The notes: generated by a model not told the origin, from the letters alone. Shown: positions 43,665 through 54,069, numbered from the stretch's first letter. The stretch: 64,000 nucleotides of DNA from Allolobophora icterica (GCA_963556255.1 OY744615.1:15169537-15233536), one strand, 5' to 3'. Numbers and translations are program-made.

Positions 43665-44561
43665 CAGTCTTGTTGTCAAGACCTTAAACCTCAAGACCAA
43701 GACCAAGACCAAGACCTTGAACCTCAAGACCAAGACCAAGACCAAGACCTTGAACCTCAAGACCAAGACCAAGACCAAGACCTTGAACCTCAAGACCAAG
43801 ACCAAGACCAAGACCTTTAACCTCAAGACCAAGACCGAGACCAAGACCAGCAAAATCACAGTCGTATCCTTACTAAAAATTGTCCAGTCGGACTACTCGT
43901 TATTTTAATGAAAACACGAGTGTTCTCTTTTATTCAAGCAAAACAGCTCTAAATGGAGACTGAAGAGAATTCCGAATTCGTATTTACAAAAGTCCTTCAT
44001 GCGAAATGTTATTCCAAATGCCTGTTGAATTTTATAAAAACCAATTTGCTCAGAATTTTCTGACCAAGACGTGACCTGCGGGGCCTCATAAAAATTCTGC
44101 CATGTGAAAAAACACGGTCTACAAGTGCTGAAATCGCTAGCACACAAATCAGCTTTTAAAGAACCGGATGTAAATGTACAAATAATCGTGAGTCTGTTTT
44201 GAAATCATTCCATGGTAAATAACCGGAAGTCAAAATAATTGTCCAAAACAACAGTGAAGCCTCATTCACACCGTGTAAATACTAAAGCAATAACTGTATG
44301 AGTAATCACTGGATAAATTCTAAAAATTCTTGCCGTTTGTTAAAATTAATGACTGTTCATATTGACAAAAGTCTTGGTCTTGGTCTTGCAAAACCAAGAC
44401 CAAGACTTTGAACCTCAAGACCAAGACCAAGACCAAGACCTTGAACCTCAAGACCAAGACCAAGACCTTTGGTCTCAAGACCAAGACCAAGACCAAGACT
44501 TTTAAAAACGAACTCGAGTGCACTCGAGACCAAGACCTTGGTCTCGAGGACAACAAGACTG
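43665..44561. mobile_element. hAT-like element with minisatellite ends, copy 2 (uninterrupted, 897 bp)
   Basis: Ends CAGTCTTGTTGTCAAGACC and GGTCTCGAGGACAACAAGACTG, with a perfect 8-bp duplication CCATTATC (43657-43664, 44562-44569). Left and right caagac/ttgaacc arrays are at 43680-43850 and 44390-44505. The right array is preceded by a gtcttggtcttg/caagaccaagac hairpin. A ctcgagtgcactcgag palindrome lies next to the right end. All ORFs here are repeat artefacts. Confidence 0.95.
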
Positions 44562-44894
44562 CCATTATCTTGAATGACACAGTAGATGCCTTCTGATACG
44601 TGTTCTTGTGGTTTCTGGTAGGCTTTCTATCTACAAGATTCTACAAGATTTATATAGCGCCTCTTCAGACAATCTACTCAGAGGCACAAGCCATCAACTG
44701 TTTTAAAAGCTTGTTATCGTCCGCAGTAAAACTGGTCCTAATCCAGCACGCCATCGCAACAAGTACAACACATCTAAAATATTCGAGCAAGGGTGCTCAC
44801 GTATAGAAATCAAAATTACCGATGATATTTCTTAATTTTCAAATCATATATAAATATATTTCTTTTCTATTTTCCAAAGAATTGATATACACAC

Positions 44895-44963
44895 CGAATC
44901 AAAGATTCCAATAAAACTGGCACAACGTCTCACCGAGTTCGAACCAAATCGCAAATAGAAATA
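44895..44963 (-). CDS. SLC5-family symporter exon 2 (putative)
   Basis: The acceptor atatatttcag is followed by YFYLRFGSNSVRRCASFIGI then FDS, and a gtgtgt donor; phase 0/0. It fits the (E)Y..LRF....R.....F......S segment that follows exon 1 in SLC5 proteins, and exon 1 ends in phase 0. A stronger-looking donor gtgaga lies earlier (after ...SNS), but homology continues past it. The next segment (VIYAPALAL in SLC5A8) was not found before 27616. Confidence 0.55.
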
Positions 44964-45064
44964 CTGAAATATATAATTCAAAACCTATATATAGACATCA
45001 ATTAGCCTATGCAATGACAGCTTTCTCGGCATTAATGCGGTCTGTCATTCAATATTTCAAAAAC

Positions 45065-45131
<67 letters not shown>
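45065..45131 (+). repeat. (AT)n microsatellite
   Basis: About 33 AT units. Confidence 0.95.
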
Positions 45132-45134
<3 letters not shown>

Positions 45135-45364
45135 GCACAATGAGCCAAAAGCGCCAAAAACCATGCTACTCCCCAACAATAACAAGATCAGTAGGCCTAC
45201 AGCACACATAGACAGCCTGTTCTTAGCAGCGATAGGCCTTATGAAAATAGCTTCTTTAGGTTTGTAAGTTTCTGTTTTTTAGGTTTGTAAGTTTCTGTAT
45301 AAATCGCAAACGTCTGAACCGACTTTGAGTCTAAACTTTATGAGAGCGATAGTCATAGGAATAT

Positions 45365-45661
45365 CTAACGAAATCCAATAGGCCTAGACACTTGTGTCAC
45401 AAACCAGCAAGTTTGGTTCCATTTGACTCTAAACGTTGCTGATATCAACTTTAGAGTAAATGATAGGGGTCCAAGATTGGACCCCTGTGGGACACCGTAT
45501 TTAATCCAGTTTAGTCCTGACCACACCCCATAACAGAAAACCATCCGAGCGCGTTTATCTAGGTTACTGGCAAACCAGTTCAACTGAGTGCCTCTAATTC
45601 CATAATATTCTAATTTAGTTAATAGGATTTTAACATACAGCAATATTAAAACAGACTTCAC
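45365..45661 (-). pseudogene. LINE reverse transcriptase fragment
   Basis: The minus strand reads LTKLEYYGIRGTQLNWFASN, then YGVPQGSNLGPLSF. It is related to the LINE at 48944-52726 (KLKNYGIRGTLLDWFTDYL; GVPQGSVLGPLLF) but diverged and lacking the YxDD part. Confidence 0.7.
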
Positions 45662-46277
45662 TCAACTTAATAAAACCCAACCAACGTTGAATTTAAAACT
45701 AACATCGAACAGGCAGAATAGCAGCTTGCACGATAGCATTAGCAGTATGAGCATCAGCAGAATTTACAACCTTATTATTTTTTGTTTTATGCGCTTATTT
45801 TTCTCTTGGTACACGACTTCATGTCCATATTTTTCTCTTGGTACACGACTTCGTGTCCTTATTTTTCTCTTGGTTCCCGGCGTCACATAGCTTAGGGAAT
45901 AGCATTCAAGGCTTGCTAATTGAATACAACATTACATTTCAGTCATCATCATCATCATCATCATTATCATCAGTTCCTTACGCCAGCCATTTGGTGGCGA
46001 TGGGTACGAATAAATGATCTCCATTGTCCTCGGTCATTTGTCAAGTCTAATGCCCCTCTCAATGTTAGTCCAAGTGATGTTATGTCTTCAGTTATATATT
46101 ATCTATCCAGTGTAGTCTTGGTCTGCCTTTGTGTCTTTTCCCTTCGAATCTTGCAGGTAGTGCACTGTGTGGTATTCATTCAACTGGCATTCTCTCTACA
46201 TGTCCAAACTTCGTTGAACGACTTTGTCTGGCAGAGTTGTTTTGATGCCTAATGATTGTCCTATGTCATCGTTTCTT

Positions 46278-47413
46278 TTGGCTTCTCTGGCAATGTTCTT
46301 GATTGGCTTACCTCCTTTCTGCACGACCGCTCCTTCATGGTCGTCCACGGATCCACTAGGTCTCCTTGGGTCCCTGCTCCATTTGGCCTGCCTCAGGGCT
46401 CTGTCCTTGGCCCCCTTCTTTACATAATCTACACTGCCGACCTAGGGTCCCTGCTGGCGGCTGGGTCGGTCCTTAGCCAGTCCTATGCTGACGACCTGCA
46501 AGCCTATATACACTGCCCGGCTGTCCGCGCTGTTGCAGCGGTGGAAACCATGACCCATGCCATGGAGTCCCTGCAGGCCTGGATGTCCTCAAACCGCCTG
46601 CGGCTAAACCCCGCCAAGACGCAGTTTATATGGCTTGGCACTCCCCAGCAGCTCTGTAAAATAGATCTGTCTTCTCTTGCCTTGCAATTCCCACACCTTG
46701 CTTTCTCGACCTCGGTCCGGGACTTGGGAGTCATCCTGGACCAGGAACTTGCATTCACGCGGCACATAAATCTTCTCTCCCGCAGTTGCTATTACCAGCT
46801 CCGGCAACTCAAGGTGATCTCCCGTTCTTTGTCTCCCGGTGCAGCTTCCACGCTTGTCCATGCTTTTGTTGTTTCTCGATTGGACTACTGCAGTGCCATA
46901 TATGATGGACTCCCGGCCTGCCGGATTGAGTCCCTGAACAGAATCCTGCGTACTGCTGCCCGCCTTGTAGGCCGCATCCCCAAGTTTGGCAGAGTGTCTG
47001 CGTATATGAGGGATGTCCTCCACTGGCTCCCCTACCCACAGCGCATCACTTACCGAATCTCTGCCTTGGTCCGGCGGTGCTTTGAAGGTTTGGCCCCTCC
47101 ATACCTGCGGGAGCTCTGCTGTCCCACCTCATGCTCGCAGCGCCGTTCCTCTCTCCGCTCAGCTGCGCAGGCTGAACTTGTTGTTCCCCGCGTGCGGACA
47201 ACCATACGGCAGCGCCGTGCCTTCTCTGTGGCTGCCCCCATGACCTGGAATGGGCTTCCTACCAAGCTCCGTCAATTACCGATTGGTCATTTCACCCTGT
47301 TTCTTACTGTCCTCAAAACTGCGTTATTTGACCGTGGTTGGGCTGGGAGTGCTCCTGAGTAGGCAATCTTGAAGGGGCGCTATATAAAACTACTTTAATA
47401 ATAATAATAATAA
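46278..47413 (+). mobile_element. CR1-like LINE 'A', 5'-truncated, TSD TCGTTTCTT
   Basis: Flanked by TCGTTTCTT at 46269-46277 and 47414-47422. The 3' end is ggggcgctatataaaac...(TAA)n. It is inserted into LINE B. Confidence 0.88.
46283..47362 (+). CDS. RT C-terminal part of CR1-like LINE A
   Basis: An open frame of about 360 codons from the truncation point: LDWLTSFLHDRSFMVV, then FGLPQGSVLGPLLYIIYTAD, catalytic SYADDLQAYIH, LQAWMSSNRLRLNPAKTQFI, STSVRDLGVILD, SRLDYCSAIYDGLP, then the C-terminal HWLPYPQRITYRIS...WNGLPTKLRQLP block. The palm core after motif A is complete, but fingers, motif A and endonuclease are missing, so it is not active. A nominal ATG at 46256 lies in LINE B sequence. 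Confidence 0.9.
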   Translation, partial: FSGNVLDWLTSFLHDRSFMVVHGSTRSPWVPAPFGLPQGSVLGPLLYIIYTADLGSLLAAGSVLSQSYADDLQAYIHCPAVRAVAAVETMTHAMESLQAWMSSNRLRLNPAKTQFIWLGTPQQLCKIDLSSLALQFPHLAFSTSVRDLGVILDQELAFTRHINLLSRSCYYQLRQLKVISRSLSPGAASTLVHAFVVSRLDYCSAIYDGLPACRIESLNRILRTAARLVGRIPKFGRVSAYMRDVLHWLPYPQRITYRISALVRRCFEGLAPPYLRELCCPTSCSQRRSSLRSAAQAELVVPRVRTTIRQRRAFSVAAPMTWNGLPTKLRQLPIGHFTLFLTVLKTALFDRGWAGSAPE

Positions 47414-47422
47414 TCGTTTCTT

Positions 47423-47983
47423 ATTTTCTGCAGTCTTGAAATTCCTGCAATCTTTCTCAGCCCGCTCATTTCTGCTGTAAGAATTCTTCTTTCATCTTGT
47501 TTTCGCATTGTCCAACATTCCGATCCATATAGGAAAATGGGTTGTATCATTGTCTCGTATATTTTTGTCTTGGTTTTCTTTGTTAATTCTTTGCTCCTCC
47601 ATATCCTGTTCATTATTCCAAATGCTTGTGAAGCGCGTCTAATTCTTCTTTGTATATCTTTTTCGTTGCTGCCATCAGCGTTTATTAGCCCTCCTAGATA
47701 GACGAATTGTTCTACTTGTTCAATAGCCTCTCCTTGGATTGTGATAGTTATTGGTGTCTCTTTGGTCTTTTCAATCACCATTGTTTTAGTTTTCTCTGCG
47801 TTGATCATTAGGCCGAATCTTCTACTGGTTTCGTCAATCTGTGTCGTTATATCTTGTAGCTCTGGCTCGCTTCTAGTGAGCAGGCCAATGTCGTCAGCAA
47901 ATCGGAGATTATTCACCAGCTCTCCATTTAGCTTTATTCCTGCCTCGGTATTGTTCAGGTTGAATGACATTACTGCTTCTAAC
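47423..47983 (-). pseudogene. RT of LINE B (middle part)
   Basis: From its 5' side: LEAVMSFNLNNTEAGIKLNG, then RFADDIGLLT (catalytic FADD), EKTKTMVI, FVYLGGLINADGSNEKDIQR, RIRRASQAFG, FLYGSECWTM and TAEMSGLRKIAGISR. This block order is typical of LINE RTs of the type often annotated as craniofacial-development-protein-like or RTE/jockey endonuclease-RT. The apparent N-terminal residues upstream belong to the LTR. Confidence 0.8.
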
Positions 47984-48939
47984 TGTTGCGTAACAAGCCG
48001 GCGTTTATGCGCGTTTCCCTGTAGTATTGGGAACTGTAAGTGGTAGGCTGCGGACAACTCGATGCAACGTTAAACCAGGAGACCTCATCGAATTATCCGA
48101 ATGTCCCGTCGTGCGCCCGGCTCCCGTGGTCTGGCAGGAGACTCAAGAAGACACGTGAAATTCCGACTAAACTTTTAATTCCGATTCACTTAACTCAGTA
48201 TACAGTTCGCAATCAAATCGCAATCACAGTTCGCAAGTTACTGACAGTCTGTATCACATAGATCCACGAGTTACAATTCGACAAATCGATCGACAATGTA
48301 CCCGACCTCTTTACTCTGACTCTCTCACTAAGAACTCAGAACTCCAGCACTCAACTCAAACTCAACTGAACTTCCTCACTCTCGATTCTCCTCCTATTTA
48401 TATTCATCCCGACCCATCATCCAACTCCTCCGGCTAAATATAGCCCGGAGTAAATGCATACTAATGAGGTATCGGATTCCTAACATTAACAGATTTGGCG
48501 CCAACAAACTCCTCCGGCTAAATATAGCCCGGAGTAAATGCATACTAATGAGCTATCGGATTCCTAACATCAACAGGTTTGGCGCCAACAAAACTCCTCC
48601 GGAGTAAGTTTCCCTCCGGAGTAAATACATACTAATGAGGTTAATAACGTAACACTGATGCCAACAAAACTCCTCCGGAGTAAATACATATTAATGAGGT
48701 TAATAATGTAACACGGGCGCCAACAAAACTCCTCCGGAGTAAATACATATCAATGACACCAGCAAACGCCCAGCAAATATACTCCAGCGTTAATAACCTC
48801 CTCCGGAGTGGTTTTACTCCGGAGTAAATACATACAGCATCAGAAATAACACAACACAAAAAAAATCAAAGACCCCAAAGAGCCAGTCCAACTCAAGCTT
48901 ACAAGAGGAGGGGAACCGAGACATTTTTGTCACATAACA
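47984..48939. repeat. Putative solo LTR
   Basis: 956 bases with ends TGTTGCGTAACA and TGTCACATAACA, which are near-perfect inverted copies of the TG..CA type. It splits LINE B between PYLFN and LEAVM. The flanks ctaac/ctagg share only CTA, so a clean 5-bp duplication is not seen. A TATA-like ctatttatattc lies at 48393 if read on plus; orientation is not fixed. Confidence 0.6.
48424..48840. repeat. Tandem array with CTCCGG...CCGGAG dyads
   Basis: Five to six units of 60-87 bp begin aactcctccgg and continue ...ccggagtaaat.cata.taatga.g.t...gcgccaaca. The start of each unit is a dyad CTCCGG/CCGGAG with a loop of 0 to 12 bases. The array lies inside the putative LTR. Confidence 0.85.
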
Positions 48940-49223
48940 CTAGTAAGTAAGTAAGTAAGTAAGTAATTTATTTGCCACCAAATGAAACAAACACAGTAAT
49001 AATACATATACAGTTGCAGTGGCAGGCTACCGGAGAAGTCTTGTAGGACTCATCTCGCCGGTCGCCCAAATAATACAAATCATTATAACACAAAAACACC
49101 CAACATATAAACAACACTTACTATAGCAATCATAGCACTAACAATCATCATTGCTAACAAACCAAACAGTCTCATGACCCTTATACTAATTGTAACTAAT
49201 TGTAACCTGTATCCAGGCACTGT

Positions 49224-50981
49224 CTACCTACTCAGGGAATCAATCAAATACAATTTCAACATGCTTTTAAATCTTCGATGTGAAGTTATGTGTCTAATAT
49301 TACTTGGAAGTTCATGCCACCATTTGGCCCCACAGTAACGGGTTGTCTTCAGTCCTTTGGTAGATAAAAATTTAGGTATAAAAGTATTGTCACTGTTCCT
49401 TGTATAATGGGAATGAACATCAACATTGAGTTTAAAATAGTTGTGGAATATCAGTGGAACATCCAAATTGTACACGCATTTATGCACAACACATAATACT
49501 TGAAATTTGCGCAGTTCTGTCAACGGAAGAAGATTATAGTTCCGATATAAATCAATAATCGGTGTGCAAAGGGGAACACCTTGCAGTATGCGTAGGATAC
49601 GATTAATATAAATATTTAACCGATCTAATACAGACTTATTAGCAGCCGTATAAATCTCAACCCCATACAACAAGTGAGGGTGAATTAATGCAAAGAATAG
49701 GTTTTTTAGAACACAACAATTTAACTTATTTCTTAGTCTGAAGAATATACCAATAAATCTTTTTATTTTATTAATAACGTGGTCTATATGCTCTTTCCAA
49801 GTTAGTTTTTGATCAATGATAACACCAAGATACTTATAGGTGTCTTCACGTGAAAGCCTGACATTATCCAATAAAAGATCTATGTCGTCAGTACACGGTT
49901 TTCTTTTATAATCAAAAAGCATGTATGATGTCTTATCTTTGTTAAAAGACATTTTGTTAGCCAGGAACCAATCGCATAGATTATTTAATGCAGCACTAGC
50001 ATCTGTATGCAACTTTGCTGTCGTACGCGCATGAAAAAATATATTAGTGTCATCAGCAAATAGACGTATATCAGAACCAGGAACTGAATTTGGCATATCG
50101 TTAACGTAAAGGAGAAATAACAAAGGACCCAATACAGATCCTTGAGGTACACCACAGGGTATTACATTGTGCCGAGAATTAACATCATTAATAGTAGTAA
50201 ACTGTTTACGATCAGCAAGGTAATCAGTAAACCAATCAAGTAAGGTACCCCTAATACCATAATTCTTCAACTTAGTAAGCAGAATTTCATGATTAACAGT
50301 ATCGAATGCTTTTTGCAGATCACAAAAGATACCAGCCACATATTCACTGTTATCAAGAGACATATTTATTTTATCAATTACATCGATCAGTGCTAAACTA
50401 GTTGAATAACCTTTCCTGAATCCAAACTGATATTTGTATAATACCGAGTATTTCTTAAGAAAGTTCATTACCCTACTATAAATGAGTTTTTCTAATATTT
50501 TAACAAAGACTGATAAAAGAGAAATTGGTCTATAGTTAGTCATAATACTACGGTCACCCTTTTTAAATAAGGGTATTACTTTAGCCACTTTCATACCGAG
50601 TGGTACTTTACCTGTATTTAATGATAAGTTGAATATCATTAGCAGGGGCTGCACAAGCATGTCGACATTCTCCTTGATTAATAGGGGAGAAATTTGATCA
50701 TACCCAGGGGATTTTCGGGGATTTAGGCCTTCTATGAGATTTATCAGTTCTTCTCTATTTACTTCCTCACAATAAATACTATTCTGAAGAGGACTGCCCA
50801 TATAATACTCAAAAGTATGTTTTGCTTTACCAAGTTTTGATGCCAGTCCAGGGCCAATATTACAGAAATAATCATTCATGCTATTGGCCATTTCATATGG
50901 ATTGTTAACTATTTTATCATTTATTGTTAAATACGTAATGGGAGATTTTCTACCACTTTTGCGTATATTATAACTACACAA
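49224..50981 (-). CDS. Reverse transcriptase of LINE C
   Basis: 585 codons are open from the first ATG, but the frame continues upstream (AKKLWTQINSL). Blocks: NPRKSPGYDQISPLLIK, PLFKKGD...NYRPISLLSVFVKILEK, YQFGFRKGYSTSLALIDVID, GIFCDLQKAFDTVNHEILL (motif A), CGVPQGSVLGPLLFLLYVND (B), LFADDTNIF near residue 310 (C), then the Y(L)GVIID-type block and a Tyr/Arg-rich C-terminus. It resembles CR1/jockey-group elements. All catalytic blocks are intact. Confidence 0.95.
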   Translation of the reverse strand: MCSYNIRKSGRKSPITYLTINDKIVNNPYEMANSMNDYFCNIGPGLASKLGKAKHTFEYYMGSPLQNSIYCEEVNREELINLIEGLNPRKSPGYDQISPLLIKENVDMLVQPLLMIFNLSLNTGKVPLGMKVAKVIPLFKKGDRSIMTNYRPISLLSVFVKILEKLIYSRVMNFLKKYSVLYKYQFGFRKGYSTSLALIDVIDKINMSLDNSEYVAGIFCDLQKAFDTVNHEILLTKLKNYGIRGTLLDWFTDYLADRKQFTTINDVNSRHNVIPCGVPQGSVLGPLLFLLYVNDMPNSVPGSDIRLFADDTNIFFHARTTAKLHTDASAALNNLCDWFLANKMSFNKDKTSYMLFDYKRKPCTDDIDLLLDNVRLSREDTYKYLGVIIDQKLTWKEHIDHVINKIKRFIGIFFRLRNKLNCCVLKNLFFALIHPHLLYGVEIYTAANKSVLDRLNIYINRILRILQGVPLCTPIIDLYRNYNLLPLTELRKFQVLCVVHKCVYNLDVPLIFHNYFKLNVDVHSHYTRNSDNTFIPKFLSTKGLKTTRYCGAKWWHELPSNIRHITSHRRFKSMLKLYLIDSLSR

Positions 50982-50986
50982 TGAGT

Positions 50987-52327
50987 TTATTTGCGTCCAT
51001 AGCTTTTTGGCATTGTTAGCATTTCTTTGAAAAAATCTTGATAATAAGAGTTAATCGCTATCTTAGAAATCTTTCTAAAACTGTTTCTATAGTTCTTATA
51101 TTTTAACTCTCTATATGGAGTTCGATGCTTGATCCAGGCCCGGTACAAACGATTCTTGTGTGCACTGCTAATTCTTAAACCTTTAGTGACCCATAATTTA
51201 TCTTTAACTGCCTTCCTAGATATCCTAACCAGTGGAAAGGCGAGATCAAAACATCGTCTGACCTCCTTTTCAAATACATCGTACGCTTGGTCCACTGTAA
51301 GATGACTTAAAATTAAATTCTCCCAGTCAATTTGTTCTAGTAAATTACCAAAGGTTACTTTGTTCTTAGGACTAAATAGTCTTTTATAAGGTCTATCTAC
51401 TGACCGACGAAATTTCGTTTTAGAGATCATCATATAGTTTGGTAAATGGTCAGTTATATCCACCAAAAAATTCCCACTGTTTATCTTTGGAGAGTTCAAA
51501 GATCCCGGGTAAAAATAAATATGATCTACAAGTGTAGCTGATGTTCCCGTGATTCTAGTGGGCATGAGTATAACAGGTAGAAACCCATGTAATGATACCA
51601 TATCCAGGTACTGTGTAGTTTCAGTATTAGAATTATAGGACATTAAGTTTATATTTAGGTCACCCATTATTATGCAAGGCAATGTTCCTCTCACTATTCC
51701 TTCCAGTGTCTTCTCTAATCCACTGGTAAAAGGGTTTATACTTTGACCTGGATGTCGGTAAATGCCCCCTATTATGTATCCTTGCCTATCATTTTTTAAT
51801 TCCAACCAAATATCTTCAACTTCAGCCTCAGGGTCTATTAAAATCTTTAGGTCCGATCGAACCACAACTGTTATATGCTGTATGACATAAATGCCAACTC
51901 CACCCACTATTCCCCTATGCGGCGGTTCATAAAAGAAATCATATCCAGTCAGAATATTACTATAAAATTCTAAATTAGTTGCCCATACCTCGCTCAGCAC
52001 TATAATGTCAAAGATCAACTGGATACTGCAGAAGAATTCCCTCAACCGGTCTACATTTGCATTTAAGCTACGTATGTTAAGATGAAAGCAACATAGGTCG
52101 TGCCTATCATTAACCATTTCATTAAGTCTATTAAACTGAGACTCAGTGACATATTTAAAGGTCAGATTATCAATTAAGTTAAATTTATTCAGACATTTAT
52201 ATAGTTCTATGCAAGTATTACTTCCCCATATTTCATTCTCTAATCCACATTCTATTAAGATTTCCCAACTTGTTAGCTTATTGAATGGCAGTTCATGAAA
52301 GTGCCATGTTTCCTCACACACAGTCAT
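50987..52327 (-). CDS. AP-type endonuclease domain of LINE C
   Basis: 446 codons. After about 90 residues come CCFHLNIRSLNANVDRLREF, IIVLSEVWA (catalytic Glu), GGVGIYV, IGGIYRHPGQ, PCIIMGDLNINL (Asp/Asn), TLVDHIYF and DITDHLPNYM (terminal Asp-His pair), which are the EEP endonuclease motifs. Then a linker with a basic LRISSAHKNRLYRAWIKHRT helix leads to the RT. The frame ends early (...PKSYGRK) because a run of six T near 51030 lacks one base; in the other phase it runs into RT without a stop. Confidence 0.93.
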   Translation of the reverse strand: MTVCEETWHFHELPFNKLTSWEILIECGLENEIWGSNTCIELYKCLNKFNLIDNLTFKYVTESQFNRLNEMVNDRHDLCCFHLNIRSLNANVDRLREFFCSIQLIFDIIVLSEVWATNLEFYSNILTGYDFFYEPPHRGIVGGVGIYVIQHITVVVRSDLKILIDPEAEVEDIWLELKNDRQGYIIGGIYRHPGQSINPFTSGLEKTLEGIVRGTLPCIIMGDLNINLMSYNSNTETTQYLDMVSLHGFLPVILMPTRITGTSATLVDHIYFYPGSLNSPKINSGNFLVDITDHLPNYMMISKTKFRRSVDRPYKRLFSPKNKVTFGNLLEQIDWENLILSHLTVDQAYDVFEKEVRRCFDLAFPLVRISRKAVKDKLWVTKGLRISSAHKNRLYRAWIKHRTPYRELKYKNYRNSFRKISKIAINSYYQDFFKEMLTMPKSYGRK

Positions 52328-52815
52328 ACAACTCTAGATAATGCAATGCAATACAAGTAAAGGAAATAAAAAATAAGCGATCAAACCCTGATCAAATGTT
52401 GTGTTAAACACACAAACAGGAAAACAAACAAACGAAAGAAGTGAGCCGAGGTCACCCCAAAATTTAACTGTTAGTTAATACATAATCAACAGGCCTCAAA
52501 AGTACGATCTTATATTCATACATCAAACTTCAAACAGGACAAACATGGAGAAAAATAAACACCAGGTGATTCCAGGTGATTACTATTCCTGGCCTAATTT
52601 GTTTTTTAAATTTTTTTTATTTATTTTTTATTTCTACCAGGACACAGGTCAACAGGTTGATTTCAACAGGACACCACTTCAAACACCACAAACATTGAAA
52701 AACATAAGCAATAAGCATACTTATTTAACACTAGGTTAAATAAGTATGGGGATAAGATGCATCCTTGTCGTACTCCAGTTTTCGTGTGACATTTCAGTCA
52801 ACGTTACTATATTCA

Positions 52816-53700
52816 GGGCCGGCGCCAGAGTATTTGACGCCCTAGGCTAACCTGTCGTGCTGCGCCCCCGCCACGTGCGATGACTAATTAATATTAAATT
52901 AACTAAATATAACCTTCACACAGGAATGCAGCCGAATGCTGCATCTTTAATTGAGTATCGTCGTTCATCATAATCATCTATAAATCATTATAACTTCTAA
53001 AGACAAAAAGGAGGCAATTAATAATTTTTAAATTAAAAAAATTATCCATAATTAAAGTAATTAGTCTGAAAACTGCATTAGCTATTCAGCCTATGCTGTA
53101 CGGTCTAACACGTTTGATCTAAATTTAAAATGTAAATATTAAATAATGAGGCAGTGCAAATTTTCATTTAAACACTTTGTAACTTCTATATCTACGTGTA
53201 CTAAGTCCTAGTGAGGACCTAGCTAGTCCTACCTACGTACGAATCAAATGTATTTTTTTATTTTTGTTTTCGCGCAATCTCTTTAGCATAATTTAATGCA
53301 GAAACGAGTTCCATTAGTTCAATGTCTCCATGTCATGTTCAATATTGATAAAGTAGCTTAGTCCAACAAGTCTTTCTTGTAGCATAGAGGTTCGCAAGTA
53401 TTGTTTTATCAACTTGAGCTTCGAGAAGCTATTCTGACCACTAGCCACAGAAATTGGAAGTGTCAGAAGACTCGCAGAGCAATAACAGTGTTTGGGACAC
53501 TATCTATTAGTTTATTTTTCAATGTGACGGCGTATGAGTTGAATTTTGAAGGCAAACCATACTGCAGTCCATGAGCAGCTGTTTGCATTTCAAATCGGTA
53601 TAAGATTTTATTTAGCTGCTCCTCTTTGTTGGTAGAAGAGTTCCAATATAACATCGACATTCTAACTCCTAATATTTTCAAGGCAAGCTTAAGAAATATG
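52816..53700 (-). pseudogene. hAT transposase relic
   Basis: The left end is CAGGGCCGGCGCCAGAG, a typical hAT terminus. The minus strand at about 53475-53320 reads LPISVASGQNSFSKLKLIKQ followed by YLRTSMLQERLVGLSYFINI and EHDMETLN, the C-terminal dimerisation domain shared by hAT transposases and ZMYM/TTF-like proteins. A related frame upstream (53681-53463) has NKEEQLNKILYRFEMQT. The other end was not found, so the element is truncated or rearranged. Confidence 0.8.
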
Positions 53701-54069
53701 TAAACAATTTCATAACATTATAGGGCCTATGGACCATTATTGCCAATTTTCCTATATTCCTATATTTCCTATATGCAATTTCCGAAACAATTATTTTGAA
53801 AAAGTTATTTCTATTGACGATATATACACATTCTTTATCATATAGGCCCTAAGCTTAATTCTTTCGTCAAACGATTTACGCAAGATTCTCTTACACCATA
53901 AAATTTATACGATTCAATTTCACGGATTAGGCTGCTATATCTTGCGCTGTGACGGCTCTAGTGTCATACAGATTTATCGTATGCGACCAAATTATGAGTA
54001 GGCCCTACATTGATAAACGAGCTAAAAAGCAGAGAGAATTTAGCTTCATGAAAGCAAGTAACCACCTAC

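Larger units (their letters stand above)
48944..52726 (-). mobile_element. Near-intact LINE 'C' with 8-bp TSD
   Basis: Flanked by AACACTAG at 48936-48943 and 52727-52734. The 3' tail on the minus strand is (TTAC)n. It carries an endonuclease frame and an RT frame that form one ORF except for one missing T in a T-run. 3,783 bp. It may be full length, though a 5' UTR of about 400 bases cannot be proven complete. Confidence 0.9.
45940..52815 (-). mobile_element. Old LINE ('B') split by three later insertions
   Basis: The minus strand order is: TGVRQGCILSPYLFN (52800-52735), then LEAVMSFNLNN...LRFADDIGLL...FVYLGGLINADG...YGSECW (47983-47423), then the 3' part down to a (ATG)n-like tail at 45942-45972. 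It is interrupted by LINE C (48944-52726), a solo LTR (47984-48939) and LINE A (46278-47413). Removing these puts the pieces in normal RT order. Confidence 0.75.

Noticed and set aside
48424..48840. CRISPR-like regular array
   Set aside because: Units are whole tandem copies with variable length, not identical repeats with unique spacers, and the genome is animal.
49224..52327. Two separate host-like genes (endonuclease and polymerase)
   Set aside because: They are one LINE ORF split by a one-base shift, with target duplication and tail.
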